From Endocalyx cinctus (Eukaryota; Ascomycota; Sordariomycetes; Amphisphaeriales; Apiosporaceae), in NCBI GenBank assembly GCA_001600455.1, contig BCKC01000002.1:2122171-2186170 (forward strand): a DNA stretch of 64,000 bases, given 5' to 3'. The notes below the pieces were generated by a model, which searched no databases, was not told the origin of the DNA, and saw only the letters and a program-made list of their open reading frames with translations. Shown here one piece after another: positions 1-11,818 of this stretch. A program made the position numbers and the translations under genes. Position 1 is the stretch's first letter, and every line of letters starts with the position of its first letter.

Positions 1-2568
1 AGCCTGTGAGAGAAAGAAGAGACGGGATCTTCGGACCAGCGGTGGCCGGCGTCGAACAGGGCGGCCCAAGAGTTGACGAGGCCGCCGAGGCGCATGGGCA
101 GGTCGCCGTCGACGACGGAGGCGCGCTCGCAGATCTCGTAGGCGTCGCGGGCCGAGAGCCGGACGTCGTCGCGGTCGAGCAGGTCCGGGGCGTCGAGGTA
201 GGACGAGTGCGCGACCCGAAACACGACGCAGACGGCCGCCGCGAGGGCGCGGAAGTGGAAGTGCGTCACGTGGAAGAGGAAGCTCGTCTTCTCGTCCAAA
301 GCGAGGGTCGCCCGCAGCACCGCCTGCGACGTCTTGAACGTCCGCACGACCCGCCGCTTCAGCGATTCCTTGTCGTATCCCGGGGGCGGCATCATGTAGT
401 ACGACTGGATCTCAAGCTGCACCAGTAAGGCGTTGAATCTGTCCAGATCATCTTATCTTGGCTTAGTATACTTTTTTTAAAAAAAAAAGAAAGAAAGAGA
501 AATGATAGATTGCTTACCTGCTCGTTCAGAACAGATAAGTCCTTTCACGGAATCCCATTCGTCTTCGAGCATTTGTACGACGTGGTCGGATACGCCACGC
601 GATTCTTCGAGATAAGATACCACTATAACATCATAATATTAGCAGTCAATTCGTAATTGCTTGCTAAACTTAGCGCTGGTAGTCCCTCACTTACTTGTTT
701 TACTAACGCGATTGCAAAACTTCTGACATTCTAATAGGACCCTGAAATTTGAGGGGACACTGAAAGGAAGGCGACCGTCAATGACATTTTGGGTGGCCTG
801 GTTAAATAAGTTCCCTAAGGGTGCGATTCCTAGATACGAAGATACCCTATTTATCATGAAAACAAGAGGTAAGGTTAGATCGTCGGTTTAATTTATATGG
901 TGTCATTGAAAGAAAAGAAGAAAAAAAAGTGAGTGAATGGGAATTAACGGTCGACGCACCTCTGAGCTATGATATTGTACCCGGCCCAAGTGAAAGACGC
1001 CTCCTCATCCGTGACGCTATTCATAAAGACGCCGTAGCTGTACTCCGGGTGCGATCCCTTCCCGGTATGAAGCCCGAATTGCAGGGACGCGTTCATAACG
1101 ACGCCCGAGAACAAGGCGGTGGGATCGTTGACGAAGCGCACGTCGGGGAAGATCCAAGTGCAGACCAAGATAAACGCGTTGATCGAGTGGATCGATAGCG
1201 GCAGCTTCGTCATGGACGAGTACAGCTCATTCTTGACCGCGTCGGAGAGAAAGTGGAGCAGGCCCGAACGTCGCCCGTACCGACGACAGGCTATGAAGAG
1301 GATGGTCCAAAAGAGAAGTGGATCCGTTTCGTAGCATTTGTTCGGATCCCTCTGTCGTACGATAGGCATATAGGGATGATAGCATTCAAAATATCTGGTT
1401 GGGAGCTCTCAGTTAGCATGTGCATACTTGTTTTAGTATTTGAAGGGACACTTAGTAATCTAGGGTAGAATGAAAGTCTGACTTTTGAAAGTAATAATCG
1501 ATATCTTCCCCGGAAAAGGGTTGTGAACCTAAAGCTCGGGATTGGCTTGGTTCGGTCACGGTCTCTCCAGAAAGGGTAGTTGCGGGGGTATGTAAAGCAG
1601 GCGACGTGGTAATGTGTGTTAAGTCAATTGGGTTTGTCCGAGAAGTGTCCGACGGCCCGGCCGGCGATGGAATACCCATATACGGCACAGCGGCGTCGGC
1701 AATGCAAGAGCCATGTTGTCTCTGCGAAGGTAATGGCTGTGAAGCAGACCCGACGCTTTGTTTTATGGATCGAATCTCTTGAGCAAGTTCATCCAATTTA
1801 CTGTGACCTTGATCAGTCTGGCTCCTTTTCTTTTGTTGAGCTATACGCCCCTGAAAAGATACTATGATATAGCATAGCGAAAAGAATCCTAAGTCTTTTT
1901 CTTTCTTTTTTTTTTTTTAGAAAGCTTAAAGGGGAGACGCTTTCATACCCGAAAGTCTTCCCGGTCTAACAGGTCTAGCATATTGTGCGTTTTCTTTGTT
2001 CAAGCTTACCTTCTGCGGCTAACCCTCCTGTGTGTTCTATCTACAACACATTCCACTACAAGATACAAGAACTTGGAGTAAGTAAATAAAATCTAAAAAC
2101 TTGATAAAGACCAGATAGTAAAAGACTCTCGAGAAATCTCAGGAAAGTATACCCGAGAAAATGAAGGGGAGAGTTGGAGAAAGAGAAGAAAACTATGGCG
2201 AACTCACGACCTAATTTTGCACAACGTTGACACGGCCTTGAATTAGGACCCGGGTTACACCGTACCTACGATCCACAGCTTATTAGTTTACCCCTTTCTT
2301 ACATAACCCCAATTGTTATCCCCTTTTCTTAATCATACGGCGAATTAAAGCAATATACAGAGCAGAAACCAATAGGGTATGATTACTACGATGAATTAGA
2401 GAGAGAGATACAAAGAAGAGGGGGACGAACCTTGGAATCCCGACAGCTAGTGCATGCCGTGTTTCGTTTTATCCGATTCGGTAGCACTGCTGCTGCGGCC
2501 GGTACTGCTTCTGGTGATTCTTGTGGCGTCGCCGTATCCCCTTGTCGCTGCTGTTGAGTATCCGGCAT
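1..2568 (-). CDS. Zn2Cys6 fungal transcription factor, Leu3-like type (3' end outside window)
   Basis: Predicted nuclear DNA-binding regulator. I reconstruct eight exons: 2568-2431, 2265-2208, 2055-2010, 1800-1483, 1394-960, 846-695, 622-518 and 451-1; all phases agree. The first three exons rebuild a binuclear zinc cluster of spacing C-X2-C-X6-C-X8-C-X2-C-X6-C (residues about 39-67, reading CTSCRDSKVRC, then PCQRC and LGLEC). It is followed by an HRRVSRRSKLDEL linker and coiled coil, as in Leu3-type regulators. Exons 5-8 carry the fungal_trans middle homology region (DPLLFWTILFIACRRYG, WAGYNIIAQR). About 567 residues are visible and the C terminus lies beyond base 1. The ATG at 2568 is chosen because it opens the only frame leading into the zinc cluster. 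The weakest junction is exon 4/5, with donor GTCAGA, but it joins YYFQK to YFECYHPY as expected for the family. The target genes are unknown. Confidence 0.88.
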
Positions 2569-3243
2569 CTGGTACGACTTTACTTCAATGCAGGGGGGGG
2601 TTGATAAAGCAAGAAGTCAAATTATACGCGGTTTCGAGTTTAGTAAGAGTAAAACGGACTTTTTTTTCTCCCCAATCAAAAATAGAAGAATTTTCACTTG
2701 AAAAATTGAACTCTTTCGGAACCGAAAATCGTAAAAAACGGATTTCTTTCGAAATAAAGGTTTTTTTCCACTGTTGTCGCAGTTCTTCGTCGATAAGTTG
2801 AGAAAGCCGTTCTCGGCAAAACGAGGGAGATGAGTCGACTTAATAAAGTTGATCATTAGCCGAGCTCGGCTCCGAGATTTAGCTAATGATTCGCCCCTTA
2901 CCAGTCAGTGTCTTACTAGGTACGTACTTTATTTTCACGTGTTGCTAATGAATAAAGAAAGACATCTTTTTTTCTTTCTATTTATATACAAACATCCATA
3001 ACTCAACACGGAGATATAAACCATAATACCAAAGATCTAAGTACTTTTTATATATCCACCCCGTATGTGATGTGAATTTTTTATATGAAACCCTGTTTAA
3101 CCTGGACGAATGAACTATCCAATCTGTACATAGTATACTATATAGGAATGACAGGAGTTAAGAGAGATATCAAGAGTCATATACGCGTAAACCATACAAT
3201 TGATTCCCGTACCGCCATGTGACAGGTCAGCCGGCCTTATGTT
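2569..3243. other. Intergenic region between the two Zn2Cys6 genes
   Basis: This 675-base stretch is the promoter side of the first zinc-cluster gene and the 3' side of the second, both on the minus strand. It is A+T-rich and I see no coding exon. Its notable content is a CCG-N4-CGG palindrome inside an inverted repeat at 2852-2890, listed separately. Confidence 0.7.
2852..2890. promoter_or_regulatory. CCG-N4-CGG palindrome within a 9-bp inverted repeat, candidate zinc-cluster factor site
   Basis: The 14-base palindrome AGCCGAGCTCGGCT (2858-2871) contains CCG-AGCT-CGG (2860-2869). A further CCG lies at 2872-2874, so CTCGG-CT-CCGAG is also symmetric. Flanking arms ATCATTAGC (2852-2860) and GCTAATGAT (2882-2890) are perfect inverted repeats. 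Zn2Cys6 dimers bind paired CGG triplets, and yeast Leu3 uses CCG-N4-CGG. The site lies about 290-320 bases before the ATG of the minus-strand zinc-cluster gene at 2568. Binding and autoregulation are inferences. Confidence 0.45.
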
Positions 3244-6200
3244 TCAAGTACCACCAGCTCCGTCTCCCGGAGGTTCATCTGCAGATGTTATCCCGTCGTT
3301 TGTTCCTCCGGTACCGATAGTGTCTCCAAAATCCATATTAATACTTGCCCCGAAAGCTCCCCAATCTAAATATGACCCTCCTTGGCCGTTGCTGTTGTTT
3401 TGGGCTTGCATACTTTCCCACAAATTGTGGGCATCATTATCGTTATTATTACTATCGGCGGCGGCGGCAGCAGTAGCAGTAGCGGATCCCCCCAGATGAG
3501 CGCCCACGTCAAAACGCGACTCTATGCACATGCCTACGAGGTTCCAGCTACCTTGACCGCCTTTCTGGGTTTGCGTCAGTATTGATCCTTGGCCGGCCGT
3601 GGCGTACCCTTTGGGCCCTATCGACCGGTGGGCAATAAGGCTGGGGGTGATATTAACCCCCAAGCGTCCGTTCTGAAGCTGTGGTAAGGATCCCGTTTGA
3701 TTTGAGCTTGTCCCGTTATCGGGAGGACGACTGCTAACGGCGGGAGATCCGGCGCGATGGGGGAGATTCATCTGTTGCGAAAATATTGTTTCCGAACTAG
3801 TGGTATGACCGGGCATGAATAACGGCGAGGTCGTCGCCGTACCGGGAATGGTAGCATTGATCCCGTCTTGCGATGAAAGTGCCGGTGATGATTCAGATTG
3901 GGTATCTTTGGAACTGTTTGGAACCAGAAGAGATCCCGTATAGTTCGGGCTTTCATTCGTGCTCGGCGCTGTAGTTCGCTTTCTTTTATGCCTAGATCCC
4001 TCTCCCGCAGCGGAGGAATCAAAGTCTTTGATTGTATTCGTCCAACCATTCTGATTGCAAGAGTGACCCGTAGGATTGATTTTTCCAACCGGCTTTCCTA
4101 GCGGCAGACGACCAGGCAAAGGAGGCTGTATCTTTGAATGCCTCGATATTTGAGATCGGGCTAGTAAAGGTATATTTTGCGATATATTTCCTATCATGTT
4201 ATTATTCTCTCCGAGGAGGTCAGGCCGCGGAAGCCTGACAGAGTTCTGGATGCCGTTCTGCTCTATATCAAGAACGACTTGCCGCAGAAATGCACGGGTG
4301 ATATAATGTTCCCGTCCAATTCCCTCCATGGCCGTAATAATGAAGTCGAGGTTGTCAATGTGAGATGGCTCCGCTATCGCCTCTTTGCAGAGATAGACGT
4401 AGACGGATGCAGCACAGTAAAGGGAAAGGGCCGCTAAGGGGGTTTTCTGCAGCAGTTTGTTAGCAATTACCCTTCAGAGCGTATTGGTAGTGTTTTATTT
4501 TCTCCAAATCTTACCGGATTAGAGCTCACGTGGCATGTGAGTTTAACGATGTTGATAATTTCTTGCGCCGCAGCGCACAAACGTGTTTGAGACGTCTTCT
4601 TGGCGTCCTCCGGGAGTCCGTACCTTTCTATATTTTCTATAGCAGCGTGGTGTAGGCAGATGACAGACGCGTGCAGATTTAGATTGGTATTAACGGCCAT
4701 AGGGTCACGATAGTGGTCTGGTAATCGAAAAGGCTCCGGTAAAAACACGAAAGCGCTGGAAAGCGTGTTGTCCAGTTCCCGATGTCTAATCCAAAATTCT
4801 CCATACTGATAGTTATCAGGATGATTTCTGATTGATGGGTGGTGAACGTGCCTAAGAATTATATTGAATCTTTTAGACCATTTCTGTTAGTGATCAGGAC
4901 AGGACGTATGATTACATGGCGGATGCAATGGGATGCATTTGTCTTACGTATGGCAGATCAAGATAGAACTTGCAAATGAGGAGTACTCAAACCCCTTAAA
5001 CGCATCTTCAAGACGGCATGACTCCTTGGCGACACCTGAGGTGAATGCGAGTTCATCCTTAGATTCAACGGTATATTAGTCCCTAGCTGCATGTCTAGAA
5101 GAACCGACGGGTCCATCAACGTGGAGAGGGATTTGGAGAGAATCAACAGGGCGTTAGACTTACCGCAGGGAGACGAGTAGTAACCTAAAAAAAAAAAAAA
5201 AAAAAAAAAAGGTTGGTTAGCTTGTTTATAATAAAAAAGAAGAGAAAAAAATCAATAGGGACTGGTTACCTCTGTATAATCAATCAGATGAGGCCAACCG
5301 GTCGAGATAGAACAATGGCTATCAATACAAAAAAGGCCCCAGAACGTCCTGCGCCGTTCTTCCAACTCAGCCCAATCCTTGGGTGGGATTAACGTAGGGC
5401 AAATTTCGTCTGCATCTGCGTCGAGCCGGTGAAGACCCATCATATGAGCCAGGCGAATCCCCCGAGCCGAGCTCATGGCCGCTCGAGTAAACAACATCGA
5501 CTTGGCTTCGCAGGTAGCAATGAGGCACCAAGCTTGAGCGTGGGGCACCGTGATGAAATGCTCTCCGTATCCCTGACGCACAAATTACGGGTGAGAAATT
5601 CACACGAAAGGAGAAAAAAAAAAGAAGAGCACGGGGAAACCGTCATACCTTCATCTCGTCCGCCTCGGCGTACTGTCGAGCTCTTTGATAAAAAACATCA
5701 TGATAGCTTTTATACTTGGTGTTTTCGGAAGCCGCGATAGCCCACATGGCGTACTGGAGAGACATCGGCGGCTTCATATGAGGTGCCGAGTAGAAAGACT
5801 GTAAATATCGAGTAGGATGGATGATAGGGAAAAACCATTGCTGATACTCGAAGTAAATGCGGTTTCTGCGAGGTAGGGTGAGCTGATATGCCCCCGACCC
5901 AAATAAAGGGGGAAAAGAGACTCACAGTTCTTCCATCACCTCGAAAGGTGGCAGGCTTTCATATATTCCACCTAGATCTATCAGCTCGTTTGGGAACGTG
6001 CTATTCTCTCCCTGTGGTCTATTGTCCGAGCCCGGGCCCGACCATGAGCCTGAGGGGAACGTTGCCGGATTCTCCTCGTCGTAAAGGAAGGATTCTCCGC
6101 CAGCGCAGAAGGCTTCGTACGTGGCAGGGGGCTCCGCGGAGCCTAGCCCTTGAAATAGGACATTTTCCGTCGAAGGTACTTGGAAGGCTTCATCAATGTC

Positions 6201-6725
6201 GATTGACTCCAAGGTCGGCTGGAAATTATTGTCTCCCTCGCTTTGTGGTGGGATGGTCTTATTCTGACTCGCCTCTAGGAGCTGCTCGACTTGCGCTATA
6301 TGCACATTCGAGCAAAAGGAAAGTCAAACTATTAGCTGTCGTATGTATATGAATATATGTATACACGAACACACTCTTTAAAGAGGCTCTAAGATTTTAA
6401 CATGTATGATAATTTACCTAGTCGAGCTTCGAGGTCTCTCACGTTCCGACGCTTGAGGACCGGTTTCCTACGAGATTCGGGATACACACATTCCCCGTTT
6501 ACTTTGGCACACCGGGAACAGACAGGAAATATTCTATCGCACTTTAACTTGCGGCTTCTACAAGTTACGCAAGACTGATACGGGGGACGGTGAGTAGAAG
6601 AGAGACGAAGTTAGAGTAGTTTGGTAGAAAGATCAATAGGGTACGGTGTAATATAAATTTACCAAAGATTCTACGGGAGTTTCAGTAGGCTCGGTGGCGG
6701 TAGCAGTAGCAGCGTTTTTCGACAT
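3244..6725 (-). CDS. Zn2Cys6 fungal transcription factor with long disordered C terminus
   Basis: Predicted nuclear regulator of 915 aa. Nine exons: 6725-6663, 6574-6418, 6295-5926, 5865-5649, 5572-5270, 5184-5164, 5024-4948, 4851-4515 and 4446-3244; all phases close. Exon 2 carries a canonical zinc cluster (SCVTCRSRKLKCDR, then VCSRCAKVNGECVYP; residues about 23-49), a basic linker (KPVLKRRNVRDLEARL) and a coiled coil running into exon 3 (AQVEQLLEAS). Exons 4-9 give the fungal_trans region: FFPIIHPTRYLQSFY, PPMSLQYAMWAIAAS, ERRRTFWGLFCID and ICLHHAAIENIERYG. Residues from about 550 to the end are low-complexity, rich in Ser, Asn, Gly and Ala. The 21-nt exon 6 (YTE/VTTRLPA) and the exon 7 acceptor are the least certain parts. 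It belongs to a different zinc-cluster subfamily from its downstream neighbour, so it is not an obvious recent duplicate. The target pathway is unknown. Confidence 0.88.
5187..5210. repeat. Poly-A tract (24 nt) in an intron
   Basis: An uninterrupted run of 24 A lies immediately upstream (in the minus-strand sense) of the 21-nt exon 6 of the second zinc-cluster gene. It reads as a long polypyrimidine tract ending in TTAG on the coding strand, consistent with a strong 3' splice site in front of a very small exon. Confidence 0.8.
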
Positions 6726-7559
6726 ATTGCTGATCGCATTCAGTCTTGCCGGCGTATACTAGGGAAATCTCATTGAACGCAAGTTCTCTGTACTGCACTC
6801 CTCAGCCTTACGAGCGTCGGTGAGTTTTGCGATATTACAAATCCAATAAGACCGCGTCATTGACTAGTCAGGCCAGTACAGGCAGCTAGGCAGCTAGACA
6901 GCCAAGACAAAGTCAGATCGGTGTATCGGGTACTAAAGATACCGATAAGCGACCGCCGACCACCGACGACTACTGTGTACTGTGTAAGTCTTAAGGTTGT
7001 CAGTTTTTATGTCTATGACATAATCGATATAGGTAATACAAAGCTTAAGTAACCAAGTCTAGCCTAGCCTACTGACGAACTGTACCTACATAGCCTAGCT
7101 GCCTAGGTATACGCTGTACCTAACTTGTAGTGGTACAGTAGTGTTTACTCCTTTTTCAAGCATATAACTTACCTAACTTACCTACTTAACCCGTAATACG
7201 ATGTCAATGTTTGCTTTATCTGTCAAAGTGTATTCCTGTAATCTTACGTTGAACACGACGTACCGTAAATGCTCAATTAACCTGGTGCGTGATATTGTCA
7301 CTCAAATCTCAATTTACGGATGTAGTGTAATGTTAGGTAGATAGTTTTTTGTTTTGTAGTGTAGATTGTGTCACTGCCAAATCAACCCATTACGGTGACA
7401 TACCTCTTCTGTGGTGAACCAGGTTAGTATATGCCTATTACCGACGTGGTGTACCTAAGGGAAGGTAATGCTGGTTTCTTGGTAATGATAGGGTTAAAGC
7501 CATCCACGTATTTCGTCTTGAGCATGTTATCCTTGTAATACTAATAGCATATGAACTTT

Positions 7560-7593
7560 ACATACATACATATACATATACATATACATATAC
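7560..7593. repeat. CATATA microsatellite
   Basis: About five near-perfect copies of a six-base CATATA/TATACA unit lie in gene-free DNA. Confidence 0.8.
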
Positions 7594-8560
7594 GCAGTAA
7601 TACACGACGTGTCGAAAAGAAAAGCTGAAAGCATGATTCCCAAGCCTATAACACACGATGCTGTACATAGGTATGATATAGCTTTACGAGACATACATCA
7701 ACTGTATATATCTATCTATTATACACAGTACATAGTATAGAGTCTGAACAGGCCTTTTCCATCATCACCTAAAAGACTGGGGATATCCATGTTTATCGGA
7801 ATCTCTCTTCCTTTAGCGTTGTGCCTGAATCTTGGGAAACACCCCCGCACAGTATCGACAGAGTACGATATCTTCCATACTTGAGTATACATATAGGTAC
7901 ACTACACTACTACATAGCCTACATCTAGGGAGTGAGATGAGCCTACGTACATCGTATATGCAAATCACTCTCTACGTTGGTTTTTATAAGCTTGAATCAT
8001 GATGAAATAGTGATTCTTTTTCCCCCTTTCGAAACGTACCCCTTCGACTTCTAAACGAGTAGAAGTAATGAATGTGACAGGATATCCTATCTCATGTAAT
8101 CTATTCGAGGTAGTGATGAAGAAGAGACATGAAACTTTTAACCAAAGAGCATTAAAAAAAATAGAGTCTTGTCATAGCGTTCGAAAGAGTGTTTCTGCAT
8201 CTATCCTTCTGAAGATTCACGTTTCTTTACCCGGGCAGACAGGTAGACAGGTATATCTTTCACGTTTACAGATATACAAGTAAAATTGTTTTATACAGTG
8301 TTTGACAATAAAGTATTATAAATATTTACCACCCTATATCACGAATAACGTTCAAGCTTATTAAGTGGTGTGTATGTAGTGTATTGTACAGTAGTGTAGT
8401 GTAGTGTATACGTGTACGTCCAGACTAGACTATTGTACGTGCTGGGTCAACTTCGGGAGGATAATCCTTACTGTGGTTCGAGAGGAACAAGGTTCAGAGA
8501 ATCAGGACCAGGGACCTGGGTCATGGAGGACCGTGCATTGACATAAGGTTAGCTTTCTTT

Positions 8561-8581
8561 CTTCTTCTTCTTCTTCTTCTT
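8561..8581. repeat. CTT trinucleotide microsatellite
   Basis: Seven uninterrupted CTT units lie in gene-free DNA. There is no open frame of note through them. Confidence 0.85.
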
Positions 8582-9359
8582 ACTTGCTATAGTATACCGT
8601 GTGTAGTTGTAATATATAGTGGATAGTGGGTAGAGTGTAATGTATGTGCCTGTGTCTGTGTCCTTGCTCTTAAAAAGGTTGAAGGTAAAAAAAGAAAGAA
8701 AGAAAGAATATACAAATTAGCCCAGAATCCACATATGCGGTCAGATACTGTACTGTAGAATTCGTACCGTCGGCCGAAAGAAATACATATATTCTGGAGA
8801 CATGGTGCGATTTTCATCTTGTTCTAGCTTGGCCTAAGGCTACTAAGGTTAAGCATGTCGCGATGACACCGTTCGATGGGGATATGGATATGGGTACGTT
8901 TGGTTGCGGGTAATGTGGTTGGATAGTTGGGGGACTTTGACGCTGATAATAGCGACGGCGAAGCCTAGTATATCATCTAACGTAACGTGTATGTACTTAC
9001 CAACGCAGCTACGATGTACTTTGTGTATTGTCTGTGTGGGTGCTTTAAACTAAAATACATACACTACACTCCTTAAGTACATTATAGATTAATTCTATCC
9101 ACCGTCCACCGTCCACCGTTCGCCGTTCACTACCCCCTACCCCCCTCATCGACCATTAGCCGCGCCGGTGGTTTACTTTATTAGGGGGAGTCTGAACTCA
9201 TATACTGTAAATCTCTTTAATATAAAGCGGAGACGTGTGAACTTTTGACATTTGCGCTAAATGTTTATACTGCCGTACGTACCTTAGCAGATCTCTTTAC
9301 AACTAGACATATACATTAGTGGACTGGGGTTTTTTATGGTATCGTCAATCAATCAACCA

Positions 9360-9545
9360 TGGTAACTACTTTAAGTACTTACTTACTGTGTATACTTAAG
9401 TAGGTAACTACTTAAGCTTAAGTACGTAGCTAACTAATTAACGCTAGGGAATTACTTACGGTACTTTTATGCTACGGTACAGTACGTCTAGGTAAGTCAT
9501 ATTAACTAAGTACTTACAAGTAAGTACCGTACTTAATTACCTAGA
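9360..9545. repeat. Cluster of TAAGTAC/CTTAAG palindromic repeats
   Basis: The short words TAAGTACT, CTTAAG, GTAGGTAA and TAGGTAAG recur in both orientations. Among them is a perfect 16-base palindrome TACTTAAGCTTAAGTA at 9409-9424. Similar words recur near 36465-36490, 37060-37090 and 47580-47740, so this is a dispersed intergenic word family of the genome rather than a single element. Confidence 0.65.
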
Positions 9546-11778
9546 ACCTTTTACCGAAGAACTTTCCATACTTGTGACGGTGACAGTCTGTTGGTAAGGG
9601 AAGGTAATGTAAAATTGTGGCGTCAAAACTTTTAATGTAATAAAACCTGGTTAAAGAGTTTAAAAAAGGTCTGTCCCGTACCCAGTAATCCAGGTTTACA
9701 GATTGGATTTGTACGTGTCCGGCTAAAGACCGGGTTTATTAGTCCTCCAGGTGGATTCGTTAGCTGATGAATAAGCACCTGACTAATGACAAAGTGGGCA
9801 AATACTTTGACAAAAAAGATTAAGTTGAAAACGAAACAGATGGACCAGACCTGGATACATTGTGGTTTGATTCAGTCGTATACATGGTTTAGTATTACGG
9901 AGTATGTGGATCTGGGATAAATAAATAAGTTTGAAAGTGGAGAAAAGAGGATTGTGACAGCGGACCGGTTCGGGCTAAGAAGAAAGAAGAAGACCAGAAG
10001 ACCAAAGAAAAAGAGGATTTAACCTGTTCTCCATCTTTGGGTTAGTGAAAATGACCTTGTTTCCGCCCTGTCTAAACCAAGAAAAGAGTAAATGGCGGAG
10101 ACAGTTTTTTTTTTTTTTTTTTACATATCTCCGCTCTCTCTTGACGCCATATGTTTCGGTTAGACAAGAAAGAATAGGAAGTCCATAAGGTGGCGATCCA
10201 TCATTCTTTCTGTCCTCATCACTTAAATACTTCGGCTACGATAAAACAGAACAGGACGGGATGCATATATGTATATGTGTACGGAGTATGTACAAGTAAT
10301 ATTATAATGTAGTATGAAGGAAACGTAGCCGGGCGGCGCTAGATTTTTATGAAAAAAAAAAAAAAAAAAAAGGAGTGATCGACCGTGCAGACCAGCGTAT
10401 TCGAATTCGAAGCGAGATACTTCTTTCGTTCACAAGGCGTCACACAAAAGCGTAGTATCATTAAGTTATATGACAAGGATGTATATTTAATATATCTGAT
10501 AAACGAGCCGTATCTAACCTACACCAATTCTAGGATCTCGTTTGTTACTATGGTACTTGTACCGAAGAAACAAATTAAACGGTAGCAGCAAGTGATACGC
10601 TAACACGATAGATCCTGGAGAAGAGAGAAAGCGTTGGTTGGAAGATCCAGTTATCCCTGGATGGGTCTTCCTCGGCCGGTTCCAAGAACGAAGAGGGGAG
10701 AACAGGACCCCTGTTTTTTCTTGCGTGCTATGTACTTGTACGTATATATGTATTTTCTCTTTCTTCTCTCCTTTTTCTACATACTATGGTAGTATACTAC
10801 TATGTATGCTACGTACACTAGTCTTTTGCGAGTAAGTCCTCTTTTTCTTTTTTTCTTTTTCTTCTTCACGATTCAAAGTAAGGTAGCGGTGCCGGTGGAT
10901 CCAGTTCATCTATCATACAAAAAACTCCGTCGGAACCAGTCAAAGTCGAGGTTTTACTTGGCCAGTTACCAGGTTTGGTATCAATGCGGATCAGTTACGA
11001 CAAGTAGAACCGCCGAGTCCTTTTCTTTGGTTCCTTTCTCTGATCCCCGTCGCAGTCATGACATGACAGTTTATTTCCAGCTCTCGTTTTTGCCCACCCA
11101 AAACAACCTAAGATTTGAACGAACCAGAGTTAAAAGCAGTCAGGAAATAAGTGAGTAAGAACCCCAACATATGTTTATATATATATACAGTAGTTTCAAC
11201 TTTTTTTTTATCCCTCTCTCTTTTCGTAGCGAAGGGGGTGACAAGAGTTAAAAAATAACCAATCAAATATTGCGTAGTGATTCATTACGACATAAACAAC
11301 GGGATCTTCCGGGCACCAAAAAAGCTATATCAATAACCACAACACTATAACTTACTCGTTACCTTTTTTAGAACCAGGTTAAAACAGGAAGGAATATCAT
11401 AGCTTTTAAGGTCCGAATAATTCCCTTTAATTCCCCCCTACCGTATCGTTCATAGCGGGCTGGTTATCTTTTTTACCCTCGTTATCTCTCACCTGTGCTT
11501 ACGCCCAGGTAAGGCGTTTCGTAGATTTTTCTGGATTTAGACTTGCTCTCGTAAGATACAGGGTAAAAAAAAAATAATTTGTTTTCATTTTTTTCGCCTC
11601 TTATTTTCTCTACACTAATTGTCCCCCTTTACTTTACTTACTATACATGCTAATAAGGGTAAAAATCCATCGTAACCCCCATCGTCCGTTAGCCGATTGG
11701 CATGCGGCTCAAATACTACCTTCTTTACCTTACACACCTAGGGAAGACGGCTTTCTCCTTGCACAGTAATATTCTTTG

Positions 11779-11818
<40 letters not shown>

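Larger units (their letters stand above)
6726..9359. other. Gene-free region upstream of the second zinc-cluster gene
   Basis: No frame shows conserved protein features, and the ORFs are short and A+T-driven. It contains an interrupted CATATA repeat at about 7560-7593 and a CTT microsatellite at 8561-8581. It is the left third of the 7.7 kb separating the zinc-cluster gene start (6725) from the homeobox gene end (14458). It could hold distal promoter elements or unannotated non-coding transcripts, but nothing in the sequence proves either. Confidence 0.6.
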
